Shown here one piece after another: positions 34,375-45,289 of a stretch of DNA of 64,000 nt (the first letter of the stretch is position 1; the number at the start of each line of letters is the position of its first letter). A model generated the notes under the pieces. It saw nothing but the letters and a program-made list of their open reading frames with translations. It searched no databases and was not told the DNA's origin. The DNA comes from Sclerodactyla briareus (Eukaryota; Echinodermata; Holothuroidea; Dendrochirotida; Sclerodactylidae), in NCBI GenBank assembly GCA_026419785.1, contig JAODTK010001899.1, positions 62,001 to 126,000 of the forward strand. Reading direction: 5' to 3'. A program made the translations under genes and the position numbers.

Positions 34375-35565
34375 TAGTATTTTCCAAAAATGTCCACATC
34401 TAGGTGGTCGTCGATGCCACTCTAAACCTCTACTCTTCTCTGGAATGCTTTTTGGCTTTCGCTTGTCTCAGTTAGTCAGTACCTGGAAATGTTTTGGCAT
34501 TCCTCAGATGGTTGTTGGAGTGATGGTGCAATAGTAGCACCATGAGCCTCCAATCTGTTTATAAAATGAGTTTGTGGTTTCGACTTGTCTGAGTATCTTG
34601 GAAACTTTGGACATCTTCAGTTTGCCGTCGACCAATTTGATGCCTGTACACCTAACTACCCTGTTTTGGAATGATTTTTCTGTTTTGGCCATCTTGAAAA
34701 AAAGAGTATAGTCTACTAGGCTAATTTTGGTGCATATAGCCCAAATGAACCCACTCTGATTTGGACAGTTTTTCGTGTTTCCACCCCGGTCTTGGGGATC
34801 TTAAATTTATCGTACTTTTCAGTTAAACTGTTGATGTATTTAGTTCAATGTAGTACCACCTGACTACTTACCCTTGTTTCGTCGGATATAGAGAATGATG
34901 ATTTCTATGATTAAACAAGGATTGGACACCCTCGGCGGCTAGGAAGGTCCGTTTCCAGTGAACTGGGATTCTTTATTTATTCACCTTTTCAAATACCCCA
35001 TTCAATAGCTGGTAGCTACGTTCCTTATACCTGGTCACGTCATAATGGAACAAAACCCCTACCCCCCTCCCCCCTCCACCCCCCCCCCCCTTACAACATA
35101 GCTTCTGTACCCTCGCCTGAATTTTGCGTTCCAGAGACATCCTCCGATGGCAATATAGCACATGTGCAGGGAAAAAATACTATCCGATCCTAGGATAGGG
35201 TCTAGCTCCAGAGACGATATTTACGCACATGCTTCAGGTGTGGGTAGCGATATATATTGAACTATAATAAACCCCAACTCTCTGAAATACGCGTAACAAA
35301 TCGACAATAACTTGAGAACTTAGTAGGCCAATAAAATCGGTTATCAATTATAATATTCCGCCAGATGTCGCATTTGTCACAGTTGAATAAGAAACCCCGT
35401 CAGAATGGTAGAAAATTATCATATGATAGATGTCCAGCACGTCTGCTGTAACGGTATGCGCTATTGCTTAAATTTAGTCCTATCGTCAGCAAACGCGGGT
35501 ATAGGTACTTAATGCATTATGGTAATTTTATGAGTATCTTAGCACGGTACGGGGGAGGAAAATTA
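34375..35565. other. Unassigned region with C tract
   Basis: The minus strand at 34504-34692 is open for 62 codons with basic, protein-like composition ('KLKMSKVSKILRQVE'), but I cannot assign it; it could be a transposase or gene remnant. A C-rich tract lies at 35055-35091. Confidence 0.4.
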
Positions 35566-35569
35566 GTGT

Positions 35570-35922
35570 GTTACTACTAACGAGTGGTTAGAACACAGTT
35601 GTAGCGCGCCGCTTTCCCCGGTAGGCAGGGGTTCGAATCCCGGTCGGGGCATACCAAGACTTTAAAAAATGGGACCTCTTGCCTTCTCGCTTGGCGTTCA
35701 GCATGAGGGATAGGAACAGGGCAAAAAGTGGGGTAGGCAATCTGTGAGTTAGCTGCCGTCGGCGTGTAAATACCCCCTCCGTCAATTAGTACCGCAAAGA
35801 GGCATCGCCTTGTTGCGTGTACCTGGTGAAGGTTTCGCCGGTTGACAATTCGTGCGAATAATCCAGGCAGCACCCTTGCCGGGCTATCGTATAGGTTAGG
35901 GGTCCTTTGTCCGGCAAGTGTG

Positions 35923-35956
<34 letters not shown>
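35570..35956 (+). mobile_element. tRNA-derived SINE with poly-A tail (copy 3)
   Basis: The most complete of the three copies. A tRNA-like head from about 35578 carries a perfect B box GTTCGAATC near 35632-35640 followed by CCGGTCGGGGCATACC. The body is about 280 bp and includes 'CTTGCCTTCTCGCTTGGCG', and the element ends in an A run of about 29 bases (35926-35954). The intact A tail suggests it is the youngest of the three. The tail also suggests mobilisation by a poly-A-recognising LINE, which none of the LINE ends in this window obviously is. Target duplications are not clear. Confidence 0.82.
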
Positions 35957-36724
35957 ATAAGAAAACTGCAAGGTGGGGAATGAAGGCGTAAACCCTAACC
36001 TAACGGTTGGTGTTTCATTTTCTCGTCAAGGGCGAATGGAATCTAGATGTGTGTATTCGCGTGTGTCTGTGTGTGTAGTGTCTGTGTGACCCGGTGTGTG
36101 CGTGGACGCTCCTTGTGATCTGAATCTCCACATCGGAGGGTGAATGGAGTTTTACGTGGAGTGGGTAAGTGGGTTTATGGAAGGAGTATAATTTCAGGAG
36201 TGATGGAAGAATACGCCTATGAGGGCGATAATAACTTGTGTAGGAATCAACGTAGTTCTAGACAAATAGATTTCAAATATAAGGAGAATCCCATTATTCT
36301 TTTTGTATAAAGTCAAGCCATTTGAGATCAGGAGGTGTCAAACTCTATGCACTGACGTATAACCTGGCGTATAAGAATTAAGTATGCAAAATTGCAGGCA
36401 AAGCAAGCATTTGAGAGTGAAATTACAAGTGCCACGGTCGTTGATTCTAAGAGATAGAGGGAGTAAAAAAAAAAAACTTGGGTAAAATATAAGCAAAATC
36501 AAAGCATCGAAGCATCAAAAACCTGGCCGTAAGGTTGCAATCACAGGGTGGATATCTCCATGGTTTCCTATTCCATGCTGAGGTCGTTTAGGTTCATGAA
36601 CTAGTTACGATTACAACACTGTAATGTTTTCTTTCTAATAACTTTGCCTATACCTTCAAACTGAAAAACCAACACTGATTAGTATCAGTGAAAATGAATT
36701 ATGGATAAATACGAGGTGCATGAA
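35957..36724. other. Unassigned region
   Basis: GT-rich sequence near 36050-36100 and an A run near 36466. Nothing else recognised. Confidence 0.4.
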
Positions 36725-36726
36725 TA

Positions 36727-37110
36727 ACTAGTTTAGTTTAGTTTAGGAATAAGGGTCAGGAAGGACATAATCCTCATAACGACCCCGGAGCCACAACATC
36801 CCAGGAAGGAAAGGAAAAATGAACCAAAACTTAACTTATTCGCCCGTGATTCCTGAAAATAAATCAAGACTGTTCTTGAACGCATTCACCACTCCTAGAG
36901 AAAAACAATATGTTCAGGAAGACAATTCCACGCACTGATCACTCTCTGCGAGAAGAAATATTTACGAATGTACAATCTGCAGCGCTTGCCACGAAGCTTG
37001 AGACAGTGGCCTCTATTGCAGTAACATTGGTAAATTAAAAAAAGTAGTGGAAGGAAAGGCCATCGAGTCCATGGACAATTAACCGGCAACTAACCGGCAC
37101 CTCAAAATTA
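36727..37110 (-). mobile_element. LINE 3' end (CR1/Jockey-type) with CTAAA-type tail
   Basis: On the minus strand 'RGHCLKLRGKRCRLYIRKYF' continues into 'FSQRVISAWNCLPEHIV', then, in a shifted frame, 'VVNAFKNSLD'. This is the standard end of one group of CR1/Jockey-type LINE proteins ('RGHSLKL--KR-R---RKYFFSQRV---WNSLP--VV-A-SVN-FKN-LD'). It is followed by a short 3' UTR and a microsatellite tail, AACTAAACTAAACTAG on the minus strand, at 36731-36747. 5'-truncated, as is typical. Confidence 0.82.
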
Positions 37111-38800
37111 TGATTGAACTAAATTCCATATATTTTTGACTCAGTTAGCTAAGTCGTGGCTGTAAGATAGTTTGAAACCGATTTGTGTCCATACTGAACC
37201 GACGTAAAAATCAATGGACGCAATGCGTATAGAACACAATCCATTTTACTGAACCTTATGTAGGTGAAAGTATCACGAGGCTCTCATAACCAAGCACGAA
37301 AAAGGAAAAAAAACAAACAGTATTTGAAGATTACCAGAATTTTATAACCCAATATCCTGTCTATCATATATGTGTGGGTGGATCCTCTGTTATGATGTGC
37401 TTGCCCTGCGTAAAGCGTTTATTTACATTAATAGTTTAGGAAGTTGTTGGAAGAATCCCCGTCCGATGACCTTCAGGTGAAATAGCACTCTCATATACTT
37501 ACCCGATATGTTTATACAAAACGAAACTTGTGCTATCGCGTGGTGAACCGCTGCGGGTGTGGCACACGTCTTAATTGCACAGACATTATGAGTAGGCCGC
37601 AATTTTTTCTAGGAACTTTTGAAAGGTTTTGATGTGTGTAGCAGAATTACCAGCTTGCAGTGCTTGAACTTCTTCATTCATCTGTATCATTTCCCTGTGC
37701 CATATCTACAGATTCATCGTCGTAATAGTGGATGGTATATGCCGGGAGGGTCTCTTGTCTGCGCTGGAACCGCGCGAGCTAGCGAATCTTGGGAGTGGAC
37801 GTGTGGACGTAGACTTAGGAAGGGGAAAAGGAAGATACCTTATTCCCTACGACACAATTAAAAATAGGTATTGGATAGGTGGAGCGGTACGAAAAGACAG
37901 ATTTTGCTCATATGTGGGAACTTTGTGATGAAACGGCAAATCTATCTTATCGAATGCGCTCCGGGTATATCGAACCCGCACCCACATTTCCCTCCATCCC
38001 CCCACCGCCCCCCCAGCTCCCCAGCCTCACCCCATCGATGCCTTATTTCAACCCCCCCCCCCCCCATTGATGTCTAGACTATATATGAGGACATCTTCTC
38101 TAATGAAAATGTTACGCAAGTACCTGACACCTTAATATGACATCGTCATCGTTTAGAGCGTTGGTAGTAGTAGAACTCACGGCAACGACAGGGAAAGTTA
38201 AAACCTTTCTATTTCCTCCATTTTCAGTTGAAAACTGTGACTAATCCATATTTCAGTGCAATTCTACGCACGATGTGAAATTAATTTCGATGTGAAAAGA
38301 ATCTACCATTAGGAGTGAATTTGAAAAGAAGTGGAAATGGTTACGTTGTCCATTGATTGTATGGGCTTTATACAACTTTTTCAGTAGTTATATTCCCTTA
38401 CAAGGTGTCCAACTTGCTCTGATTAAAGGCTACTTATAACCAATATGGACCACACCTTTTCGGTCACTTCAGTTGTCATTTTCACAAGGTGTTGAGTTCT
38501 CATGTCCACAAGGACAGTGAGAACACATACATACACATACATGCACACGTACATGTGCACTCATCACATTATTTCTTAAATTTGGAATTGGCCTAGCAAA
38601 ACATGGAGAGGAAAGCCGTTGGTTGTTGTAAGAATAGCATTTGTTCCCTGTTTATAATTGCTTCTCCTAGAATCCACCTTCCGGAACGCACATTGATCAA
38701 AGAATATTGCTAAATGTTAAAACACAAACATATGTGGGGTAATTGTTTAATAGGGACGTATCCGCTTTTTGTTATTAGGGTCATGCTCGAATGTTCTCAT
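37111..38800. other. Unassigned region
   Basis: C-rich sequence at 37980-38065 with a C run at about 38051-38065, and ACACATACA-type repeats at 38524-38560. Overlapping short plus-strand frames at 37619-38077 have no recognised motif. Confidence 0.45.
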
Positions 38801-40214
38801 ATTGACACATAATGTCCCATTTTGTTGGAAGTGGACTGTCCTACCATGTTCTAACATCAGAGGTCATCATTATAAACCTCGTTTTAGATAGGAGGGAAAG
38901 CTACATCAAAATTACGTTTGATTTGACCTTTTTTTTTTTGCGGTTACTCTGTTGCCCTATCGTTGTTCAGGACCCAGTGCAGACCATATCAATGACAATT
39001 AGAATGACTGACTGATTTATGCCAATTTGACCTCCAAAACCATAATATTCCCCTAAATCTTAAGTTGTTGCGGGGATCTAGTTATGTCACTTTGAGTGGC
39101 AGACCACAATGTGTAGGTGACAGGGTATAGGTTCACATTTAGAGAGTACTGGGGTTCACCGCACTGTTGGAAATACCAAAGATTTGAAGCTGAGTTGCAC
39201 TGGGTAACAGTAGCATCAATTGATGGATGGAGTGGGAAACAATGCGGGGTTGGTAGGGGACTTAGGAAATTTCAAATTTCAATTTCTGTTGACCTCAGAT
39301 GAACTTGATCAGACCTAAAAACAATAGGGATTACCCACTCGATGTGGCAGACCCCCATACCAAGTATGAATTTGTTTTACGTTGCATTTGGTATGTTATG
39401 AGATTTAGAAGGTTTTCATATTTTGACTTCCTACGACCTTCAGATGACCTGAACGCAGAACTCAGAACTAGAGCACCAATGGCGCTGTGGGCTCAACCGC
39501 ACGAATGTACCAAGACGAATGTACTATTACGTGATAAATGTTCAAGATCATGGGCCAAGAGGGCAGTTCCAAACATGCCATTTTCCCCTGTAACCACTTT
39601 CGACCCGTAATTTTCAATGTGCCAGGATGTTTTAGCAGTCACTAAATACCACTGATTGGCCCCAGTCCCACACTGGCCTAGAGTCCCAAATCCCATGGCA
39701 CCCTGAAAGAACGGCTATCATACCATCATGGATGACCGACAATCAGCAGGGTGGACATAATTTATTGGAGATACAGGTTCTGTGGCTAACACATATATGG
39801 CCCTGAATTCCCAACCACCCCCCAATGGCTCTCTACCCAGATACCATCCATGTAACTTTGTGCATGGTGGTAACTTATGGGCCCAAGTGGGACCTTGGAC
39901 CACAATTCCTGAGCACCCCGACCATCGTTATGGGACCGAATGTCACAGCACTGAGCACCAAATTCTTAAGGGGAGAAGCATTTCGCATAATACACATGAT
40001 GGGCCCAGGGCCTACACTGGTTCCTCCCTCAATCCTGGGCACTCCTGAGATACGGCTGTCAAACCGCAATATGACGCGAATGTCAGCACTGTTCAACAAA
40101 ATTTGTAGGAGCCCAAAACTGGGCCCCGAGCCCAAATCCAGGAACCCCCCATTTGCCTCCTAACCGCGGGGACCATACATGTAACCAACTGAGGCTTGTG
40201 GGAGGAGATGCATG
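38800..40214 (+). repeat. Diverged GACCT- and GGGCCC-containing repeats
   Basis: From 39280 the sequence is built of decayed units containing TGACCT, 'CCAAGTATGAATTTG'-type and 'GGGCCCAAGTGG.AC.TTG.ACCA' blocks. The last block appears at 39878 and again at 40256, and partial versions lie near 40001 and 40110. Shared 'ATGTCAGCACTG' and 'AAATTTGTAGGAG' blocks follow. Units are not evenly spaced. No coding potential. It passes without a clear border into segment X at 40215. Confidence 0.55.
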
Positions 40215-41343
40215 CAGGAGTACCATTTGAAATTTTCACCAAATGGGCCCTTTGGGCCCAAGTGGAACTTTGAACCAAAAATTCCTGAATACCCCGAAGA
40301 ACGGCTCTTGACCATCGTTACGATCGAACATCAGCACTGTGCACCAACATTTGTAGGAGGAGTCATTTTTGAAGTGCGTACGACCACTTTAATGACCTGT
40401 TGACCTTGACCTTCACAGAAGAAATTCAACATTCCTAATGAAGAGTTCAATGAACATTGTGTCCAAGTTTGTCGACTTGCATCACAAGAATGACTGTTTT
40501 GCCGACAAGGCAATCGTTGACAACATGGATATAGTGTATTCCGATTCCAATAGCTCAACCAGCATAGGCTGGGTTTGAGCTAAGAATGACCAATTTGGGT
40601 GGAAAAGGCAATTTGACACAAAGCCTATTGTGCCCCTCTAATGGACCTCTGACCTGATTTCAAAACGTCCAAGGATGGCCTCAGCAGTCAATCAAACCTT
40701 TATACATCGTTTGCCAACATCCGTCAACGAAGGACCGATCGGGGACCAAACGCCAATTCCACCCATTGACCTGATTGTTGCCTCTCTAATGGCCTTTGGC
40801 CATAGTATGGTCAAGTATTCCTAGCAGTCAATATACATTTCAACATCCTGAGTGACCTGTGACCTTGACATTCACTAGGTCAAAGATATTCAATGGGTCA
40901 TGAAAGTTGTGTCCAAGTGGTTTACACCCATCGAGATGACGTTGGGGCCCTGTACTCTTTTCACCTATGTCATTGTTCAAACTTTGTTGCCCTGCTCTAT
41001 GAAACCATAGCCCCTATGATTGCTTTTCCAGTCCCACAGCCCAATTTCTAATCATGCATGGTCGATCCCCAATGTGAGCCCTGCTCCTATGATCATGCCC
41101 CTATATTGCTTCACAGGCCCCCCTGCCCCCCATTTTCTAATCAAACATTTCCGGATCCCATTCCACCTGCTCTATTCATAACCCCTGTGATTCCGTAGCG
41201 TAACTGAAGGGAGGCTAGGGGGCGGTCGGCCCCACTTTTCGTCCCGAGATAGTCTTGGGTTAAGACGAAGCTAGCACTAGTTGCAACGATCCAACCAGTT
41301 GTGCCCTCCAGCTATCCTATATTACGCCCTCATGTGCCCCCCT
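40215..41343. repeat. Segment X, first copy of a 2-kb tandem duplication
   Basis: Starts around 'GGGCCCTTTGGGCCCAAGTGG' and ends at 'TGTGCCCTCCAGCTATC...' next to the TA microsatellite. The whole segment aligns in order with 42262-43270. Shared blocks include the TGACCTTGACCTTCAC stretch, 'GAATGACCAATTTGGGTGG', 'GCCTATTGTGCCCCTCTAATG', 'CGGGGACCAAACGCCAATTCC' and the 80-90-bp 'CCCCTATGATTGCTT' minisatellite (40980-41175). The two copies differ by many one-base indels. No gene seen. Confidence 0.85.
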
Positions 41344-41431
41344 CATGTGCCCCCAGTATCAGATATATATATATATATATTATATATATATATATATATA
41401 GATATATATATATAATAATATATATATATAT

Positions 41432-41474
<43 letters not shown>

Positions 41475-41562
41475 TATAGATATATATATCTATATATATC
41501 TATATAATATATATATATATATATAATATAATATATATATAATATATAATATATATATACTA
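41344..41562. repeat. TA microsatellite between X and Y
   Basis: Almost pure TA with TAATA and ATAGATA interruptions. It sits at the same junction as the microsatellites at 43271-43405 and 48315-48425, which flank the Penelope-like element in the second copy of the duplication. Confidence 0.95.
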
Positions 41563-42261
41563 GTCATATAGCCCTTCGTCTTGGCGAACCTGCGTGCCTA
41601 TGAACGCTTAGCTTTACAATCTAAAGAAGCCAATCACACAACGTTTCAAGAAGTGTTTACGTTTCCCGTGGGATGCCAATCAGCCTTCTTACGAGGAACC
41701 CGAATAAACTAACATACTAACGTTTTATATTTTATATTTCCCTCCGAATATGTATGTAATATCTGGAATGAAAATTAATAATATTGAAAGATGGAACGAA
41801 ATTTTCATTTCTGTCGGAGAAGTCGAAATCATATTGCTATTTGCAATGTCTGTTCGACAAGAATAGGCAACAGAATAGTACGGTTAGCGAAATAGGACAT
41901 AGGGAGGTTGTGAGAGACAATCGAGAATGTGGAGTTTTCCCAAGCTGGTTATGCTCTGCAGCGAAAGTCTCAGCCGAGTGTGACGGTTATAAGAGAAAAC
42001 ATTTTCGCCGCTAATTATTAATGAAAATTGTTCTCGTTGTCGGAGCAATTTGGCCTCCTTAAAAACGAGTGATTAATTTTCGGATCTTAACTTTCCAATC
42101 AGCCTTTCTACCCGCGTTATGGCGGGACTTGATTGTACTTTGTTGTTGTGGTATGGCCACACAGAAGTAGCCCGCGCAACATCATAAGGGCGACATGGCT
42201 TCATCTAGGCATATAACTGTTTCCAGACGCGTCTGGTTTGTTTTACGATGCCCACCAATGT
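41563..42261. repeat. Segment Y, first copy
   Basis: Aligns in order with 48426-49085. Shared blocks include 'CTTAGCTTTACA', 'CCAATCACAC..CGTTT', 'AATAAACTAACATACT', 'CATTTCTGTCGGAGAAGT', 'GACAAGAATAGGCAACA', 'GACAATCGAGAATGTGGAG', 'CGTTGTCGGAGCAATTTGGC' and 'AAGGGCGACATGGCTT'. It contains a 76-codon open frame, but the frame is not kept in the other copy, so it is not coding. Confidence 0.85.
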
Positions 42262-43270
42262 ATATGAATTTCAACAAAAGGGCCCTTTGGGCCCAAGTGG
42301 AACTTTGAAAACCAAAATTCCTGAATACCACCAAGGAACTGCTCTTAGACCTCATTAACGAAGCGAACATCAGCACTGTGCCCCAAAATTTGTAGAGGAG
42401 TCACTTTTGTGAAGTGGCGGTATATCAGCGACCCTTTAATGACTGTTAACCTTGACCTTCACAAAGTCAAACATGTCTAATGAGTCAATACATTGTGTCC
42501 CAAGTTTGGTCGACATGCATCACAGAATGATTTGCCGAAAAGGCCATCGTTGAACAACACATAGGAAAAAAAATATAGCGGATATGCCAGATCCAATAGC
42601 TCACCAGCATAGCTGGTTTGAGCTAAGAATGACCAATTTGGGTGGAAAAGGCAATTTGACACAACGGCCTATTGTGCCCCTCTAATGACCGGTGACCATG
42701 AGTTTGCACAAGTCAAGGATGCCTCCGCAGTCAATACAACATTTATACAAACGTTTTGCCAACATCCTCAACGACGGACCGTCGGGGGCCAAACGCCAAT
42801 TCCACCCAGTGACTGATGGTGCCTCTCTAATGGCCTTTGACCATAGTAATGTTCAAGTATGTCCTAGCAAGCAGTCAATATACATTTCAACATCTAGTGA
42901 ACCTGTTGACCTTGAACATTCACTATGTCAAAGCTTTCCATGGGTCATGAAGTTGTGTCCATTGGTCGACCCCCATCGAAGAATGACTGTTTGGGGCCCC
43001 TAGTACTTTTCTTCAACCTAATGTCCCTGTTTCCAACTTTGTTTGCCCCTGCTCTAAATGAACCATACCTCTATGCTTGCTTTTCAAAGTCCCACTGCCC
43101 ATTTCTATCATGCCTTTCGAATCCCCCAATGATCCCTGCTCTATTCATAACCCCTGTGATTCCGGCGTAACTGAAGGGAGGCAGGGGGCGGTCGCCCCCA
43201 CTTTTCGTCTCCCGAGATAGTCCTTGGTTAGACGAAGTTGCAACGAACCAACCCGTTGTGCCCTCCAGCT
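42262..43270. repeat. Segment X', second copy
   Basis: Second copy of segment X. The Y/X' junction lies at a TATATGAA near 42257-42265, where Y' instead continues into unrelated sequence near 49075. It ends with 'CCCTCCAGCTATC' and the TA microsatellite. A short unique insertion with an A run (about 42565-42580) distinguishes it from X. Confidence 0.85.
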
Positions 43271-43405
43271 ATCGTATATATATATATATATATATATTAT
43301 ATATCTATATATATATATATTATATCTATGATAGTATATATAATATATAATCTATATATATATAGATATATATATATATATAATATATATATAATATATA
43401 TATAT
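43271..43405. repeat. TA microsatellite, left border of the Penelope-like element
   Basis: TA-rich run directly between segment X' and the first Penelope-like sequence. Together with 48315-48425 it appears to be one microsatellite split by the insertion. Confidence 0.9.
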
Positions 43406-43414
43406 CATGTTAAT

Positions 43415-44480
43415 GTTTGGTTGCTCAACATTACCTGCGAGGTCCCACGGCCATCCAATGGGCACTAAAATGGCTTCCTCGTTCGCCACCTCTTCATGGA
43501 AACTTGAATAGAATTCCTCTCTGGACAGACCCTGAGGCCACTTGTGTGGCATCCGTTATATTGACTCTTCATGATATGGACCCACGGGACGAAACACTTA
43601 CCCCCCTTCATCGAACAATCAACGCTTTTCCAACCCCTCTAATCAATTCACTGCAGTAATTTCAGCGACAGAGTCCCCTTTCCTTGACAACCACTGTGCC
43701 GTTTGGAAAAGGGATCACTCAAAACAGACTTGTTCACAAAACCAACGGACAAGCACAATTCCTAGCCCTAGCGTTGTCACCCACCCCAACTGCAGGCACG
43801 AAAAGACATTCCCTACAGTCAAGCTCTTCGTCGAAACACGCATTTGGCTCCTCAGATGCTGATTTCGAGTCCCTTGCCAACGCACTTTCAAACATCTCCA
43901 AATAGGCAGTCATTTCCGGCGTTCCATTGAGGAGGCCATTGAAAAGGCTAGGAAAGACTTCCGCTAATTGAAACCTGACGTACAAAACCGTACCCAATCC
44001 CACTCCAGAGTACCACTCGTCTGTGAATACGCATTCCTGCCCTCCCACCATTATCCACTCTCTTCACAAGCTTTGCCCATCCTTCAAAGTCAGGAACTCT
44101 AAATCCTGTCCTTCCCCCCGGAACCCCCGGTTGTTGCCTACAGCGACCTCGGATCTGCGTGACATTCTTCAACGCCAACTTTTCGGAGCATGCGAGCGCA
44201 ACAACCCCGGCGCAGCCGCCCCTGCCCTCCACTGCAAAACGTGCAAACTTGTCTATCGACACCTTTTTCAAAAGTTTCCAGACATCCCTCCATATTCCGA
44301 TTCAACAGGACATTGATTGGGTCTCGAAAAACCCTGGTCTACCTACTCTACTGTAACCTCTGCGGAGTTCAGTAATTCGGTCCGGGAAACAAAAAACACC
44401 CTGAGGGACCGAATGACCCAACACGGTCACCATCAAGACCCAAAACAATTGAGATCAGCCGTTGCAATCATTTCACCCAT
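43415..44480 (+). pseudogene. Penelope-like copy A: RT end and GIY-YIG endonuclease
   Basis: Starts in the RT 'CxxEVPR.IQWALKWL' region, homologous to 46661 onward. It keeps the linker with a Cys-rich 'LHCKTCKLV' block (44230-44255) and a GIY-YIG-like block: 'VYLLYCNLCGVQ' at 44338-44372, where the following Tyr-Ile-Gly is lost by a one-base deletion, then 'TKNTLRDRMTQHGHH' at about 44389-44433. In complete relatives this endonuclease nicks target DNA. The RT catalytic box is disrupted: 'IDD' is not readable where copy B has YIDD. Confidence 0.8.
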
Positions 44481-44679
44481 GGTCATCACTCCATTTGAAA
44501 CCTGAGAGTGATTGGATCGCCCATGACCCCAAATTGTCACATTAACAAAATCCCGCACAGCGAAAGAAAGTGACTGGGAGTGAACCTGAAACGACTACAA
44601 CACAACCATTGGTCTGAACATTCGAACGACCTACCCATCACAAGAGATAATGTAACCACTCGGCACCGCCCTCCCTATT

Positions 44680-45072
44680 TTGCTATTGTCAATCACCAAG
44701 GCGCGAAATTGCCTTGCATTAGTATAATCCCTGTTGAGGATTAATCTCCTGTCAATCACTGAGGCGCAATTTGGCCTCCCCCAGGATAATCCCCACAGGG
44801 ATTATCCCCTGTCAATCAGCCAAACCCTAATTAGCCTCACCCCACCATTGTTCCTAGGTATAAAGTCTCAGCCGTCTTCTCCCCGAGTTAATCACTTCCT
44901 GTGGTCCCCTTCTGCACGACGAAGGACTAGTATTGTCCCGAAGCTCTGCATCCAAAATTTATGGGCTGTTTTACTTTTTTTCCTAGCTCACTCCCTATTT
45001 CCGCATCTCATTCTAGATCCGCCTATACTTTACTTATCATTGTTGTTTTACGGTTTTTTTGCCTCTTGCTAG
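44680..45072 (+). repeat. Penelope-like terminal repeat (internal pLTR)
   Basis: Aligns with 47935-48314. It opens with about three 60-65-bp subrepeats, each starting GTCAATCA and containing GATAATCCC-loop-GGGATTATC hairpins. The 'CTATAAAG'-type block (about 44857) could serve as a TATA element. Then comes the conserved 'GAAGGACTAGTAT.GTCC' hairpin and a T-rich tail with 'TTTTTTGCCTCTTG'. Confidence 0.8.
44911..44953 (+). other. Hammerhead-like hairpin candidate in pLTR 1
   Basis: A hairpin GGAC-TAGTATT-GTCC is preceded by GACGA and followed by CGAAGCTCTGCATC. Penelope-like pLTRs are known to carry hammerhead ribozymes (CUGANGA, stem II, GAAA, stem III, NUH). Here the core is incomplete: the CUGA part is changed and GAAA reads GAAG. 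The second pLTR has the better GAAA. Confidence 0.3.
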
Positions 45073-45289
45073 CATATATTTTCACTGTTTTTTGCAACAT
45101 CATTGATCCAACCTTGCTACACCCCTGGAGACTTTTTCTGAGATTCAAATTACTCTCCACGCCTGTCCGAAAACTGTCGGTTAATCGGCACCATTTATCT
45201 AAACTACTACAGCCTACCGTAAATGACGCGGTAAACCAAAAGGACTGAAAATCACAGTCCCCACTGTCCTTCCCCTGTCGGACCAAGAC

